The translations under genes were made by a program, and so were the position numbers. Below are positions 51,516-60,967 of a stretch of DNA of 64,000 bases, in pieces; positions within the stretch are counted from its first letter, which is position 1, and every line of letters starts with the position of its first letter. The notes under the pieces are model-generated. The model saw only the letters and a program-made list of their open reading frames with translations. It did not search any database and was not told where the DNA came from. Source of the stretch: Algibacter sp. (GTDB taxonomy: Bacteria > Bacteroidota > Bacteroidia > Flavobacteriales > Flavobacteriaceae); NCBI RefSeq assembly GCF_029245835.1, contig NZ_JAQWOO010000090.1, positions 1-64,000 of the forward strand. The letters run 5' to 3'.

Positions 51516-53207
51516 ATGAAAAAAATCATAGTTATTGGCGGACTCTCTGCGGGACCATCGGCAGCAGCAAAAGCAAGAAGAGAAAACGAAAAAGCTGAAA
51601 TTCTTTTGTTCGAAAAAGGCGTAAATATAAGTTATGCTACTTGCGGAATGCCCTATGCATTCTCTGGAGTTATTGAAAGAAGAGATCATTTAATGGTAGT
51701 AAAACCAGAATTACTTAAAACTAGATTTAATATTGATGTTCATTTAAATGAAGAAATTATAAAAATTGATTCAAAAGCAAAATTAGTGTGTTCGAATACA
51801 AAAAGTTACGAGTACGATACTTTGATTTTTGCAACAGGAGCAAGCTCTATTGTGCCTCCAATTGAAAATATAAAATTAGCAAGTAATTGGTCAACTTGTC
51901 GGTCAATGATTGATTTTGATAAGATAACTAAAGAAGGACTTACTAGCGAATCGAAACACATAACATTAATTGGTGCAGGTTTAATTGGGGTTGAAGTAGC
52001 CGAAAACTTAAGGCATGCTGGCAAAAAAGTAACTTTAATTGAAGGCTCCAGACATGTGTTAAATATGTGGCAACAGAAATTCGGAAATTTTGCTGAAAGT
52101 ATATTAAAGTCTGAAGGCATCGAGGTGTTAACAGATACCCTTGTTTCTAAATTTAATATTGATAGAAATGGTAAAATACAAGCTGTAGTTACAAAGGACG
52201 GGAATAGCGTTCCAACAGATTTTGTAATATTAAGCGTAGGAATTAAACCAAATACCGATTTATTATTGGCGGAAGGCGCCGAAGCTATTGGCAACGGAGC
52301 TTTAAAAGTTAACACCTTAATGGAAACCTCTATTAAAGATGTTTATGCGGCTGGTGATAATGTGTCGATTAAAAATTTACAAACCAATGAATACGATTAT
52401 TTTCCATTAGGAACACACTCTAATAAAGCAGGACGAGCAGCAGGTGCCAATGCCGTTGGAAGAGCCATAGAATTTAAGGGCGCTTATAAAACAGCTATAG
52501 TTAAGGTTTTTAACTATATATTGGCTAGAACCGGGATGAATGCTACGGCATTAACCAATAAAGAAATTCCTTTTAAAACTGTTTTATCGGTTGCTGGTTC
52601 TACTCCAGGATATTATCCTGGTCAAAAAGACTTAATTACAGAAATTTATTATAATCCGAAAACTGAAGAAATTTATGGTGCAGAACTCTTTGGAGAAGTA
52701 GGTGTTGATAAACGAGTTGATGTTTTAAGTACCGCTATTTATGCGAAATTAAAAATCACCGATTTAGCACAACTGGATTTAGCTTATGCACCGCCATTTT
52801 CGCCAGCAAAAGATCCTGTAGTGGTTTCAAGTTATGTTACCGAAAATGTTTTAAATAATAGAAGTGAACAATTTTCTGTGGAAGAGTTAGTAGAGCTTAT
52901 TAATGACAGTGTTACAAATGATTATTTATTGATAGATTCAAGAACTGTTCAAGAGTACGAAAAAGGAACCATTCCTGGCGCTGTAAATTATCCTTTAGAT
53001 TCAATAAGAAATCATATAGATTTTATAAAATCACAAGATAAAAAAGTTGTTATTTTTTGTCAAAAGGGATTGAGAGGTTATTTAGCCGAATTAATATTAA
53101 GAAATAACGGCATAACTAATGTTTTAAACGTTGCAGGTGGTTTTAAAGTGTGGCAAATGTATAGCAATGACATAGAGATGCCAGAACTTGCAGCAGCGCA
53201 TAAATAG
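51516..53207 (+). CDS. CoA-disulfide reductase / rhodanese fusion
   Basis: A 563-aa FAD and NAD(P)H-dependent pyridine nucleotide-disulfide oxidoreductase with a C-terminal rhodanese domain (CoADR-RHD type). The ATG at 51516 (MKKIIVIGGLSAGPSAAAKA) is preferred over an upstream TTG at 51495. The active cysteine is C43 in SYATCGMPYAF, the position expected for the single-cysteine CoADR family. NAD-binding motif IGAGLIGVEVAE, FAD-binding end YAAGD. The rhodanese domain runs from about 455 to 550 with C515 in FCQKGLRG. Such proteins reduce CoA disulfides or persulfides and polysulfides. It may protect thiols or handle sulfane sulfur. Confidence 0.93.
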   Translation: MKKIIVIGGLSAGPSAAAKARRENEKAEILLFEKGVNISYATCGMPYAFSGVIERRDHLMVVKPELLKTRFNIDVHLNEEIIKIDSKAKLVCSNTKSYEYDTLIFATGASSIVPPIENIKLASNWSTCRSMIDFDKITKEGLTSESKHITLIGAGLIGVEVAENLRHAGKKVTLIEGSRHVLNMWQQKFGNFAESILKSEGIEVLTDTLVSKFNIDRNGKIQAVVTKDGNSVPTDFVILSVGIKPNTDLLLAEGAEAIGNGALKVNTLMETSIKDVYAAGDNVSIKNLQTNEYDYFPLGTHSNKAGRAAGANAVGRAIEFKGAYKTAIVKVFNYILARTGMNATALTNKEIPFKTVLSVAGSTPGYYPGQKDLITEIYYNPKTEEIYGAELFGEVGVDKRVDVLSTAIYAKLKITDLAQLDLAYAPPFSPAKDPVVVSSYVTENVLNNRSEQFSVEELVELINDSVTNDYLLIDSRTVQEYEKGTIPGAVNYPLDSIRNHIDFIKSQDKKVVIFCQKGLRGYLAELILRNNGITNVLNVAGGFKVWQMYSNDIEMPELAAAHK

Positions 53208-53227
53208 CATATTCTGATTTTACATGC

Positions 53228-53884
53228 TTAGGATTTAACCTTTTTAATAGCTGTAAAAGCTTTATCGACGAATTCATCTTCAACCAGAATAGTGAATTCG
53301 TTTGTAGTAGATAAAACTTCGTATAAAACGATACCTTCCCAAGCTAATCGTTTAAAAAAATGATAATACAAACCTGCTATTTTTGAATTGTCTTGAGGCA
53401 GGTTTATGCTTATAGCCGATAAATTTTCTTGTACCGCAATAAAGGTTTCATCTTTTAAATGATGATTAACAAAATCATTCAAACTGCTAGAAACCACAAT
53501 GTTGCTTTCGTGAATACCTCTAGTAAATGCATAAAACAACTTTTCTTCTATATTAATACGTTCTAATATTTTCGCATGATTATCAATTAAGGTTGTTGAA
53601 TTTTTAACTGTAAAATCAGAAAGATTTGATCGTACAGTAATATCTCCAAGGTTTTGAATGACCCGTTTCATTTTAATGGAATTGCCTAAAGTTACAGGTG
53701 GGTTATAGCGCCTTAGTGCCATCATTACAGCTCCGGGTTTAACCTCTTTTTTAAGCATTTTGCTAATCGGTTCAACAAGCTCTATAGCCAAAGCACTAAA
53801 ATTTATGATGTTTCTTGATAAGGCTTCCTCTAAATAAGGTTGGGCTATTAATATGTCTTCAACACAATTGGATACCGTTTTCAC
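53228..53884 (-). CDS. ACT-like protein divergent from aspartokinase
   Basis: A 218-aa cytosolic protein. The first half is helical (EALSRNIINFSALAIELVEPI, KPGAVMMALRRYN) and the second half has two ACT-like regions: LFYAFTRGIHESNIVVSSSLND, ISINLPQDNSKIAGLYYHFFKRLAWEGI, then NEFTILVEDEFVDKAFTAIKK. The second matches the C-terminal ACT pattern of aspartokinases. It has no kinase domain and is divergent from the aspartokinase gene, sharing a control region of 118 bases. I infer a regulatory subunit or amino-acid sensor. The exact function is unknown. Confidence 0.7.
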   Translation of the reverse strand: MKTVSNCVEDILIAQPYLEEALSRNIINFSALAIELVEPISKMLKKEVKPGAVMMALRRYNPPVTLGNSIKMKRVIQNLGDITVRSNLSDFTVKNSTTLIDNHAKILERINIEEKLFYAFTRGIHESNIVVSSSLNDFVNHHLKDETFIAVQENLSAISINLPQDNSKIAGLYYHFFKRLAWEGIVLYEVLSTTNEFTILVEDEFVDKAFTAIKKVKS

Positions 53885-53925
53885 GTGCTTAATTTATTAA
53901 AGTGTTAATTATTTAACAATCTGTG

Positions 53926-53933
53926 CAAAAATA
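53926..53933 (-). promoter_or_regulatory. Promoter -7 box (TATTTTTG) for the ACT-like gene
   Basis: An exact TAnnTTTG match on the minus strand, 41 bases before the ACT-like start. It forms a divergent pair with the aspartokinase box at 53976-53983. Confidence 0.5.
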
Positions 53934-53975
53934 ACTCTTTTTTTTAAGAAACATAGTTATTATGTAAATGAGTCT

Positions 53976-53983
53976 TAGTTTTG
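53976..53983 (+). promoter_or_regulatory. Promoter -7 box (TAGTTTTG) for aspartokinase
   Basis: An exact TAnnTTTG match 19 bases before the aspartokinase ATG. Confidence 0.5.
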
Positions 53984-54002
53984 CACCTTTAAATTAATAG
54001 AA

Positions 54003-55325
54003 ATGAAAGTATTAAAGTTTGGCGGCACTTCGGTAGGGTCTGTTGAAAATATGCACAACGTTAAGGAAATCATTAACGATGGGGATAAAAAGGTTGTGGT
54101 GCTTTCTGCTATGTCTGGTACTACAAATCAATTGGTTTCAATAGCTCAAGATATTAGTGCTGGAAAACCTAATGTTGCTATTGATAAGATTAATAACCTG
54201 CATGAAACGTATTTTTCAACTATTGATAATCTTTTAAATGACGCACTTCTAAATACGGATGTTAAAAATTATGTTTCAAGTGTTTTTGAACTTTTGGTAG
54301 ATTGTACCAATAAAGAATTTTCTGAAGCTTTAGAGAATCAAATTTTAGCTCAAGGCGAATTACTTTCTACTTATATGTTTAATAGCTATTTAAGACAAGA
54401 AGGGATTAGCGCATCATTATTACCAGCCTTAAACTTTATGCGGATTGATGCGTTTAAGGAACCAGATATTAAATACATAAAACAACACTTTAAAAGTGTG
54501 CTAAATAATACTGAAAATTCTGAAGTATATATTACTCAGGGCTTTATTTGTTTAGATGATGAAGGTGGTATTTCTAACCTTCAACGTGGTGGTAGCGACT
54601 ATACAGCAACCATTATTGGGGCGGCGATTAAAGCTGAAGAAGTACAAATTTGGACCGATATAGATGGGATGCATAATAACGACCCGCGATATGTTGAAAA
54701 CACAAGAGCGATTTCTAACTTGTCTTTTGAAGAGGCCGCAGAATTAGCCTATTTTGGTGCTAAAATATTGCATCCGCAAACGGTTACGCCAGTTAGGAAA
54801 GATAGTATTCCAGTACGTTTAAAAAACACCATGAAACCAGCTGCTCATGGCACATTAATTTCTAAAAGTACTTCTGAGAATGGTATAAAGGCCATAGCTG
54901 CAAAAGATAATATTATAGCAATTAAAATTAAATCTGCTAGAATGTTACAAGCACATGGTTTCTTAAAAAAAGTGTTTGAAATTTTTGAAACCTATCAGAC
55001 ATCTATTGATATGATTACAACATCAGAGGTAGCAGTGTCCTTAACTATTGATGATGATAAAAATCTAGATAAAATTTTAGCAGAATTAGATAAGATAGCT
55101 TTAATCGAAGTTGATAAAAACCAAAGTATTGTTTGTTTGGTAGGGCATTCCGTTGTAAATCATCAAGACACTTACAAGTTATTTCAAATATTACAAGATG
55201 TTAAAATTAGAATGATTTCTTATGGAGGAAGTAATAATAATATCTCACTATTAATTGACTCAAAAGATAAAATTAACACGCTGCAAAAACTAAATGATTA
55301 TTTATTTGAATTAGTCACTCTATAA
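54003..55325 (+). CDS. lysC: Aspartate kinase (monofunctional)
   Basis: Cytosolic kinase that phosphorylates aspartate, the first step to lysine, threonine and methionine. The 440-aa protein has the kinase domain with KFGGTSVG (5-12), QRGGSDYTATIIGAAI and WTDIDGMHNNDPR, then two C-terminal ACT domains (about 300-435, MLQAHGFLKKVFEIFETYQTSIDMI and SIVCLVGHSVVNHQDTYKLFQIL) that sense end products. It lacks a homoserine dehydrogenase half. A terminator follows. Confidence 0.94.
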   Translation: MKVLKFGGTSVGSVENMHNVKEIINDGDKKVVVLSAMSGTTNQLVSIAQDISAGKPNVAIDKINNLHETYFSTIDNLLNDALLNTDVKNYVSSVFELLVDCTNKEFSEALENQILAQGELLSTYMFNSYLRQEGISASLLPALNFMRIDAFKEPDIKYIKQHFKSVLNNTENSEVYITQGFICLDDEGGISNLQRGGSDYTATIIGAAIKAEEVQIWTDIDGMHNNDPRYVENTRAISNLSFEEAAELAYFGAKILHPQTVTPVRKDSIPVRLKNTMKPAAHGTLISKSTSENGIKAIAAKDNIIAIKIKSARMLQAHGFLKKVFEIFETYQTSIDMITTSEVAVSLTIDDDKNLDKILAELDKIALIEVDKNQSIVCLVGHSVVNHQDTYKLFQILQDVKIRMISYGGSNNNISLLIDSKDKINTLQKLNDYLFELVTL

Positions 55326-55351
55326 ATCATAAAATTAGATTTGTTAGCTAT

Positions 55352-55382
55352 AGGGGTCGTTGTATAACGACCTCTTTTTTTG
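55352..55382 (+). terminator. Intrinsic terminator after lysC
   Basis: GGGTCGTT and AACGACC pair around a 4-base loop, followed by CTC and a T run. It lies between converging genes. Confidence 0.82.
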
Positions 55383-55385
55383 TTT

Positions 55386-56678
55386 TCAAGAATTCATGAT
55401 GTCTTCTATTTCATCAGATTCTATAGGGATGTTTTTCATTAAGTTAAATGGTTCTCCAGAATTTTGAATCACAACATCATCTTCTAGTCTAATACCAAAA
55501 CCTTCGTCTGGAATATAAATACCTGGTTCTACTGTAAATACCATATTGGCTTGCATAGGTTCGGTTAAAATACCATAATCATGTGTGTCTAAGCCCATGT
55601 GGTGGCTTGTTCCGTGCATAAAGTATTTTTTGTAAGCTGGCCACTCTGGATTTTCGTTTTGTATATCAGCTTTATCAAGTAACCCTAGTCCTAGTAACTC
55701 GCTGCTCATTATTTTTCCAACTTCAACATGGTATTCAGCCCAATCCGTTCCAGGAATCAGCATTTTTGTCGCTTCATTTTTCACTCGTATTACCGCATTA
55801 TAAACTGCTTTTTGTCTATCAGAAAAACGGCCAGAAACGGGGATGCTTCTTGTCATATCACTTGAGTAATTAGCGTATTCTGCACCTACATCCATTAAAA
55901 TTAAATCACCTGCTTTACAACGTTGGTTATTTTCTATGTAATGCAAAACGTTGGCATTATTACCTGATGCAATTATGGGTGTATATGCGAATTTTTTAGA
56001 ACGGTGTCGCAAAAATTCGTGCATAAACTCTGCTTCAATTTCAAACTCCCATACATCAGGTTTTACAAACCCTAATACGCGTCGAAATCCTTTTTCTGTA
56101 ATATCGCAAGCTTTTTGAATCAAATCAATTTCAATAGGGTTTTTTATAGACCGTAAACGTTGTAATATAGGATTGCTTTTTGCTACAGTATGAGCGGGGT
56201 ATTTATTTTTTAACCATTTAGTAAAGCGGTTTTCGCGAGTTTCGGTTTCAACATTTGCACGATAATGTTCATTGGTATTAATGTAAACCGTGTCACATTG
56301 GGTCATAATTTCAAACATGATTTTTTCCAAGTCTTGAAGCCAATACACCGTTTTTATTCCGCTAGTTTCAAAAGCTTTTTCTTTAGTTAGTTTCTCACCT
56401 TCCCAAATAGCAATATGTTCATTCGTTTCTTTTAAAAATAGAATTTCACGGTGTTTTTCTTTTGGGCAATCAGGAAAAAGAATAAGGATGCTTTCTTCTT
56501 GATCAACACCACTTAAATAGAAAATATCTCTATGTTGCTCAAAGGGCATGGTGCTATCTGCGCTTATAGGATAAATATCATTAGAGTTAAACACAGCCAA
56601 ACTATTAGACTTCATTTTCGATTTAAATTTTGTTCTGTTTTTTATGAAAAGAGACTTGTCAATTGGAAAGTATTTCAT
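55386..56678 (-). CDS. pepP: Aminopeptidase P family protein (Xaa-Pro aminopeptidase)
   Basis: Cytosolic metallopeptidase that removes an N-terminal residue before proline. The 430-aa protein has an N-terminal domain (about 1-170) and a pita-bread catalytic domain with the five metal ligands in order: D in LMDVGAEYA, D in YSSDMTRS, H in HGTSHHMGLDTHD, E in FTVEPGIYIPD and E in IRLEDDVVI. Length fits E. coli PepP (441 aa). It stands alone, converging on lysC and divergent from the first metzincin-like gene. Confidence 0.94.
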   Translation of the reverse strand: MKYFPIDKSLFIKNRTKFKSKMKSNSLAVFNSNDIYPISADSTMPFEQHRDIFYLSGVDQEESILILFPDCPKEKHREILFLKETNEHIAIWEGEKLTKEKAFETSGIKTVYWLQDLEKIMFEIMTQCDTVYINTNEHYRANVETETRENRFTKWLKNKYPAHTVAKSNPILQRLRSIKNPIEIDLIQKACDITEKGFRRVLGFVKPDVWEFEIEAEFMHEFLRHRSKKFAYTPIIASGNNANVLHYIENNQRCKAGDLILMDVGAEYANYSSDMTRSIPVSGRFSDRQKAVYNAVIRVKNEATKMLIPGTDWAEYHVEVGKIMSSELLGLGLLDKADIQNENPEWPAYKKYFMHGTSHHMGLDTHDYGILTEPMQANMVFTVEPGIYIPDEGFGIRLEDDVVIQNSGEPFNLMKNIPIESDEIEDIMNS

Positions 56679-56742
56679 GTGAAGTAAAGTTTATTTTTTC
56701 GACTGATGTAAATGTATAAATAAAAACTAGATTTTTATTTCT

Positions 56743-56750
56743 TATATTTG
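56743..56750 (+). promoter_or_regulatory. Promoter -7 box (TATATTTG) for the first metzincin gene
   Basis: An exact TAnnTTTG match 44 bases before the ATG at 56795. Confidence 0.45.
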
Positions 56751-56794
56751 ATATCTCCTCGAATATTTTTTGTTCTAATTTTAATTAAAAAAAT

Positions 56795-58630
56795 ATGAAA
56801 AAAATTACATTAAAGCCTACACTTATTATTTTTTTATCATTTATATGTGGTTCGTTAAGTTTGAGCGCTCAGGGGTTAATTAAAGAGGTTTCGTTAGAAA
56901 AACAAATTAAAAACTCTGGTTTTATTATAGAAGGGGAAGTTTTATCTAAAAAATCATATTGGGATAAAGAAAATAAGAATATTTACACTTTAAGCACAGT
57001 ACAAGTACATAAGGTTTTTAAAGGAGAAATTGTAACAATAATAGATGTTGTTACGCCTGGAGGTGTCGTTGGCTTAAATGCAGAAATTGTCACGCCTAGT
57101 TTAAATTTAAACATAAATGATATTGGTGTGTTTATGTTACATGATAATAATATAGAGTTGCAGCATATGTCCAAAAGACAATATAAACCCTATTCAAGTG
57201 CTCTAGGTTTTTATAAGTACAACTTGTATAAAGATGTTGCAGCAAATCAGTTCAACAAAAAAGTAGGTATAACGACATCGTTTTATAATGAGTTAATGTC
57301 TCACACTAAAACTGGTTATATTGATGTTACTAATTTTAAAGTTGAAAAAAAATTATCTGGATACAACCAAAGTAAAAATAGTTTAATACCAAGTGGAATT
57401 ACCTTTTCTCCAACTATTCTTTCAGCTGGAACTCAAGAAGTTTTAACTATTAACGGTTCTGGTTTTGGTTCTGTAAAAGGCAAAGTTGGTTTTTCTGATG
57501 CTGATGAAGGTGGTGGAGGTTTCTATGTTGATGCTTTAGATACACAGGTGCTAACATGGACAGATACTCAGATTACTGTTGAGGTGCCTTCAGGAGCAGG
57601 AACAGGGAGAATTAGAGTGACTGATAGTTCAAGCGATTCGGCAATTTCTAATGATGTTTTAACGGTTTCTTATTCAGAGATTAATATTGTAACTAATCAA
57701 ACTACTTCGGGACCCAATGTCGGGTTGGATGTTGCTTACCCTGTTAGACATGCAAATGATGATGCGTCTGGAGGGTATACATGGCAGATGAATACAGATT
57801 TTGATGCAAATACAGATGCAAAAGCTTCTTTTTTAAGAGCATTTGAAACATGGCGATGTGAAACTGGTATTAATTGGGTGATTGGTGCTACAACTACCCT
57901 CGATGTTATTGAGGATGATGACGTTAATGTAATAAGATTTGATGTTGGTAATGAGTTGCCAGACAATATTTTAGGTCGTTGTACCTCTCGTTATACAGGC
58001 TGTCTGGTTGATAGTGGCACGAGTATTAACTTATTTGTTTACGAAATAGATATTGTGTTTAATGATGATGTAGATAATGCGGGTTCAGCTAGTATCGAAG
58101 AAACTTGGAATTTTGGTCCTGATGCATCAACTAGTTCTGAATATGATTTTGAAAGTGTCGCTCTTCATGAATTGGGTCATGGTCATCAATTAGCTCATGT
58201 TATCGATTCAAATAATGATGTTATGCATTATAGTTTCTTAAATGGACAGAATGAAAGAGTATTTGGAGCAAATAATATAATTGCAGCTGGTAATGTGCAG
58301 AGTAGAAGTACATCTGGTGTAGTGTGTGGTGTCATGGCTATGACAGATTACGCAGGTAGTTGCGGACTAAGTGTTGAAGATAATACTTTAGAAAAAAGCA
58401 TCTCATTATACCCAAATCCAGCAAAACAACAATTCTTTATAAAATCTACAGTTGTCAATTTAGATAAAGTTGAAATATTTGATGTTAGTGGTAGGCTAGT
58501 TTCAGATATTGATGTTTCTGAGTCTTCTAGAACAAAAACGGTAAACTTAAATAATACGGCCAAGGGTATGTATTTTGTTAATATTCACTCAGAGGGCAAG
58601 TATATTACTAAAAAACTTATTATCAATTAG
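56795..58630 (+). CDS. T9SS-secreted metzincin-like protein with IPT/TIG domain (copy 1)
   Basis: A 611-aa secreted protein. Signal peptide ending LSAQ (about residues 1-27), then an N-terminal beta domain (30-140, EGEVLSKKSYWD, FKGEIVTIIDVVTPGGVVG), an IPT/TIG domain (about 205-290, LTINGSGFGSVKGKVGFSD), a metallopeptidase-like region with HELGHGHQLAH from H458 and a Met-turn-like NDVMHYSFLNG, and a type A T9SS C-terminal domain (about 535-611, SISLYPNPAKQQFF). The zinc motif is HExxHxxxxxH, but Gln stands where metzincins usually have Gly. The gene at 58870 is a tandem paralogue. Confidence 0.87.
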   Translation: MKKITLKPTLIIFLSFICGSLSLSAQGLIKEVSLEKQIKNSGFIIEGEVLSKKSYWDKENKNIYTLSTVQVHKVFKGEIVTIIDVVTPGGVVGLNAEIVTPSLNLNINDIGVFMLHDNNIELQHMSKRQYKPYSSALGFYKYNLYKDVAANQFNKKVGITTSFYNELMSHTKTGYIDVTNFKVEKKLSGYNQSKNSLIPSGITFSPTILSAGTQEVLTINGSGFGSVKGKVGFSDADEGGGGFYVDALDTQVLTWTDTQITVEVPSGAGTGRIRVTDSSSDSAISNDVLTVSYSEINIVTNQTTSGPNVGLDVAYPVRHANDDASGGYTWQMNTDFDANTDAKASFLRAFETWRCETGINWVIGATTTLDVIEDDDVNVIRFDVGNELPDNILGRCTSRYTGCLVDSGTSINLFVYEIDIVFNDDVDNAGSASIEETWNFGPDASTSSEYDFESVALHELGHGHQLAHVIDSNNDVMHYSFLNGQNERVFGANNIIAAGNVQSRSTSGVVCGVMAMTDYAGSCGLSVEDNTLEKSISLYPNPAKQQFFIKSTVVNLDKVEIFDVSGRLVSDIDVSESSRTKTVNLNNTAKGMYFVNIHSEGKYITKKLIIN

Positions 58631-58645
58631 AATAAAATTTTTTTT

Positions 58646-58684
58646 AAAAAGGGCATTAACGAAAATTCATTAATGCCCTTTTTT
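58646..58684 (+). terminator. Intrinsic terminator after metzincin copy 1
   Basis: AAAAAGGGCATTAA pairs with TTAATGCCCTTTTT across a 10-base loop and is followed by T. The two tandem copies therefore have separate transcripts. Confidence 0.87.
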
Positions 58685-58869
58685 ATTTAGTTGAAATAAA
58701 CTTTTGTAAGTTTATAATTTTCTATTTGTAATAAAAGCAATTCAATAGGTAGCACCTTATCGATTTTAACATATCTCAACAGTCTAAAAGTGAGACCATC
58801 CCGTAGTTAAAGTAATTACAGATATCCCTCTATAATGAGGTTTACTATAACTATATAAAAAATTGAAGG

Positions 58870-60696
58870 ATGAAGAAGCACACACTAATTAGTTTGTTAT
58901 TTTTTTTAGTATTTTCTAAATCAATGTCTGCACAACTAATGCTTAGAAAAGTATCATTAAGTAAACAAATTGAAAAATCAACTTTAGTATTAGAAGGAAA
59001 AGTACTTTCAAAAAAATCTTATTGGGACTCAAACCACGAAAAAATTTATACTATTAATACCATAGAAGTCTATAAGATTTTTAAGGGTGAAGTATTATCA
59101 ACAATTGAAATTATAACACTTGGAGGAGTTGTTGGAATGGATGCTCAAATTGTTTATCCCAATTTAAAACTAAACATAGATGATACGGGGGTTTTTACCT
59201 TATACAATAGCCATGTAGAATTAGAATCTAAGATGTCTAATAAAAATAGATTTAAGCCCTACGGATCATTGCAAGGGTTTTATAAATACGATATTGGTAA
59301 TGATACCGCAGGAAATCATTTTACTTCTAAAAAAGGAATTTCAAATTCTTTTTACAATGAAATAATGAGCCATACAAAAGCTAACTATATACAACTAACT
59401 AATTTCGAAGCTCAAAATAATACCACAACATCAAATAAAACCAGCAATTCACTTTTAGTTACAATTACAAATTTTTTTCCTACAAGTTCTACAGCTGGCA
59501 CCAAATCCGTTTTAGTTATTACAGGTTCTAATTTTGGAACTACAAAAGGTAAAGTTAGTTTTAGTAATGCTGATACCGGAGGGTCGGGTTTTGTAAATGC
59601 TTTAGATAGCCAGATATTAACTTGGACTGATACAAGAATTACGGTTGAAATTCCTTCTGAAGCTGGAACAGGTAAAATAAGAGTAATAAATAATAACGGG
59701 AGCCTTCTGACTTCTAGTAACACGTTATATATTAAATATGCACAAGCAAATATAGTCTCTGATTATGTGAATTCAGGGATAGATGTGGCACATAAAACAC
59801 AACTAATTGATGATAATGGAAGTGGCGGTTATACTTGGCATATGACATCGAGTTTTTCTGAACGAATCGGAGCGAAGGAAGCGCTAGATAGAGCATTAAA
59901 AACTTGGAGTTGTGAGACTCAAATTAATTGGATTTTGAATGAATCAAACATGATATCAAATACTAGTGCGCAACATAAAGCAAACTCAGATAATATTAAT
60001 GTATTGACTTTTGATGACAGTACAAGTACTAATCCAGAAGATGATTTGCCAGACACCGTTCTTGGCTTAAGAACGTCATACTATTCAGCATGTACAGTAA
60101 CAAAAAATGGCGTATCTAGTTTGGATTGGTATGTAACTGAATTTGATATCATATTTGATGACGAAACCAATTGGAACTTTAATTCACAAAAACCAGGAAG
60201 TGCAGAGTTTGATTTTGAAAGTGTTGCGCTTCATGAATTAGGGCATTGTAGGCAAATGGATCATATTATTGATACAGATAACATAATGCATTTTGCTATT
60301 GCTAACGGAGAATCCTTGAGGTTTTTGAATACTGATAACATTGAAGGTGCAAACAGGATTCAAGCTAATAGTACAGATAACCCAGTATGTGGCAAACCTT
60401 CAATGTCTAGTTTTTCTGGTAATTGTGCTTTAGGTGTAGAAGAAGATAAATTAAAAACAGGTATAAGCGTTTACCCAAACCCTACCAAAGGTAATTTATT
60501 TATAAAAAATGACAGAAATATTAATTTAGAGAAGGTTGTTATTTTTGATGTATCAGGAAGGTTTATAGCCCAACAAGATATTTCAAATACTTATGGTTTA
60601 AAAACTATTCATTTAAACAGTATTTCAAAAGGTATTTATTTTGTCAATATTTATTCAGATTTAACATTTATAACTAAAAAAATTACTTTGGAATAA
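58870..60696 (+). CDS. T9SS-secreted metzincin-like protein with IPT/TIG domain (copy 2)
   Basis: A 608-aa paralogue of the preceding gene with the same domain order: signal peptide ending MSAQ, N-terminal domain (KKSYWDSNHEKIYTINTIEVYKIFKGEV), IPT/TIG domain (LVITGSNFGTTKGKVSFSN), the zinc motif HELGHCRQMDH from H455 with Met-turn-like DNIMHFAIANG, and a T9SS type A C-terminal domain (GISVYPNPTKGNLF). The same Gln replaces the usual Gly of metzincins. The copies differ over much of the middle, so the duplication is not recent. Probably an extracellular protease; substrate unknown. Confidence 0.87.
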   Translation: MKKHTLISLLFFLVFSKSMSAQLMLRKVSLSKQIEKSTLVLEGKVLSKKSYWDSNHEKIYTINTIEVYKIFKGEVLSTIEIITLGGVVGMDAQIVYPNLKLNIDDTGVFTLYNSHVELESKMSNKNRFKPYGSLQGFYKYDIGNDTAGNHFTSKKGISNSFYNEIMSHTKANYIQLTNFEAQNNTTTSNKTSNSLLVTITNFFPTSSTAGTKSVLVITGSNFGTTKGKVSFSNADTGGSGFVNALDSQILTWTDTRITVEIPSEAGTGKIRVINNNGSLLTSSNTLYIKYAQANIVSDYVNSGIDVAHKTQLIDDNGSGGYTWHMTSSFSERIGAKEALDRALKTWSCETQINWILNESNMISNTSAQHKANSDNINVLTFDDSTSTNPEDDLPDTVLGLRTSYYSACTVTKNGVSSLDWYVTEFDIIFDDETNWNFNSQKPGSAEFDFESVALHELGHCRQMDHIIDTDNIMHFAIANGESLRFLNTDNIEGANRIQANSTDNPVCGKPSMSSFSGNCALGVEEDKLKTGISVYPNPTKGNLFIKNDRNINLEKVVIFDVSGRFIAQQDISNTYGLKTIHLNSISKGIYFVNIYSDLTFITKKITLE

Positions 60697-60733
60697 GGAA
60701 TTATTTTTAAAAATTATCATGGTGTCAAGTTCT

Positions 60734-60768
60734 AAAAAAGGAGGTATAATAATTATGTCTCCTTTTTT
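60734..60768 (+). terminator. Intrinsic terminator after metzincin copy 2
   Basis: AAAAAAGGAG pairs with CTCCTTTTTT around an AT-rich loop, 37 bases after the stop codon. Confidence 0.82.
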
Positions 60769-60796
60769 ATTGTTGAATAACGAAAGATTTGTTTGA

Positions 60797-60967
60797 TCAT
60801 TGTTTTTTTAAAGCCATTAAGACTACTAAAACTTCACCACAAACGCAATAATAGCATAGCTTATAAATATGGTGGCTACTATTTAAAATACTTGTTGCTT
60901 CAGCAGCTTCTATTTTATCAACTCCACTATCTATTATTCGTTCTATAGAATTTTGGGCGTAATGTTC
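60797..60967 (-). pseudogene. Possible remnant of a small cysteine-containing gene
   Basis: On the minus strand 57 codons are open between a TAG and a TGA. The translation has protein-like composition: EHYAQNSIERIIDSG, then EAAEATSILNSS and IYKLCYYCVCGEVLVVLMAL. There is no ATG, GTG or TTG start, so if it derives from a gene the 5' end is lost. The CxxCxCG pattern hints at a metal-binding end. I do not recognise a family, and it may be chance. Confidence 0.3.

Noticed and set aside
51806-52315. 169-codon minus-strand open frame
   Set aside because: Antisense to the CoA-disulfide reductase gene; composition is typical of a shadow frame.
59412-59723. 103-codon minus-strand open frame in metzincin copy 2
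   Set aside because: Hydrophobic translation made by the antisense of a beta-rich IPT/TIG domain; not supported by context.
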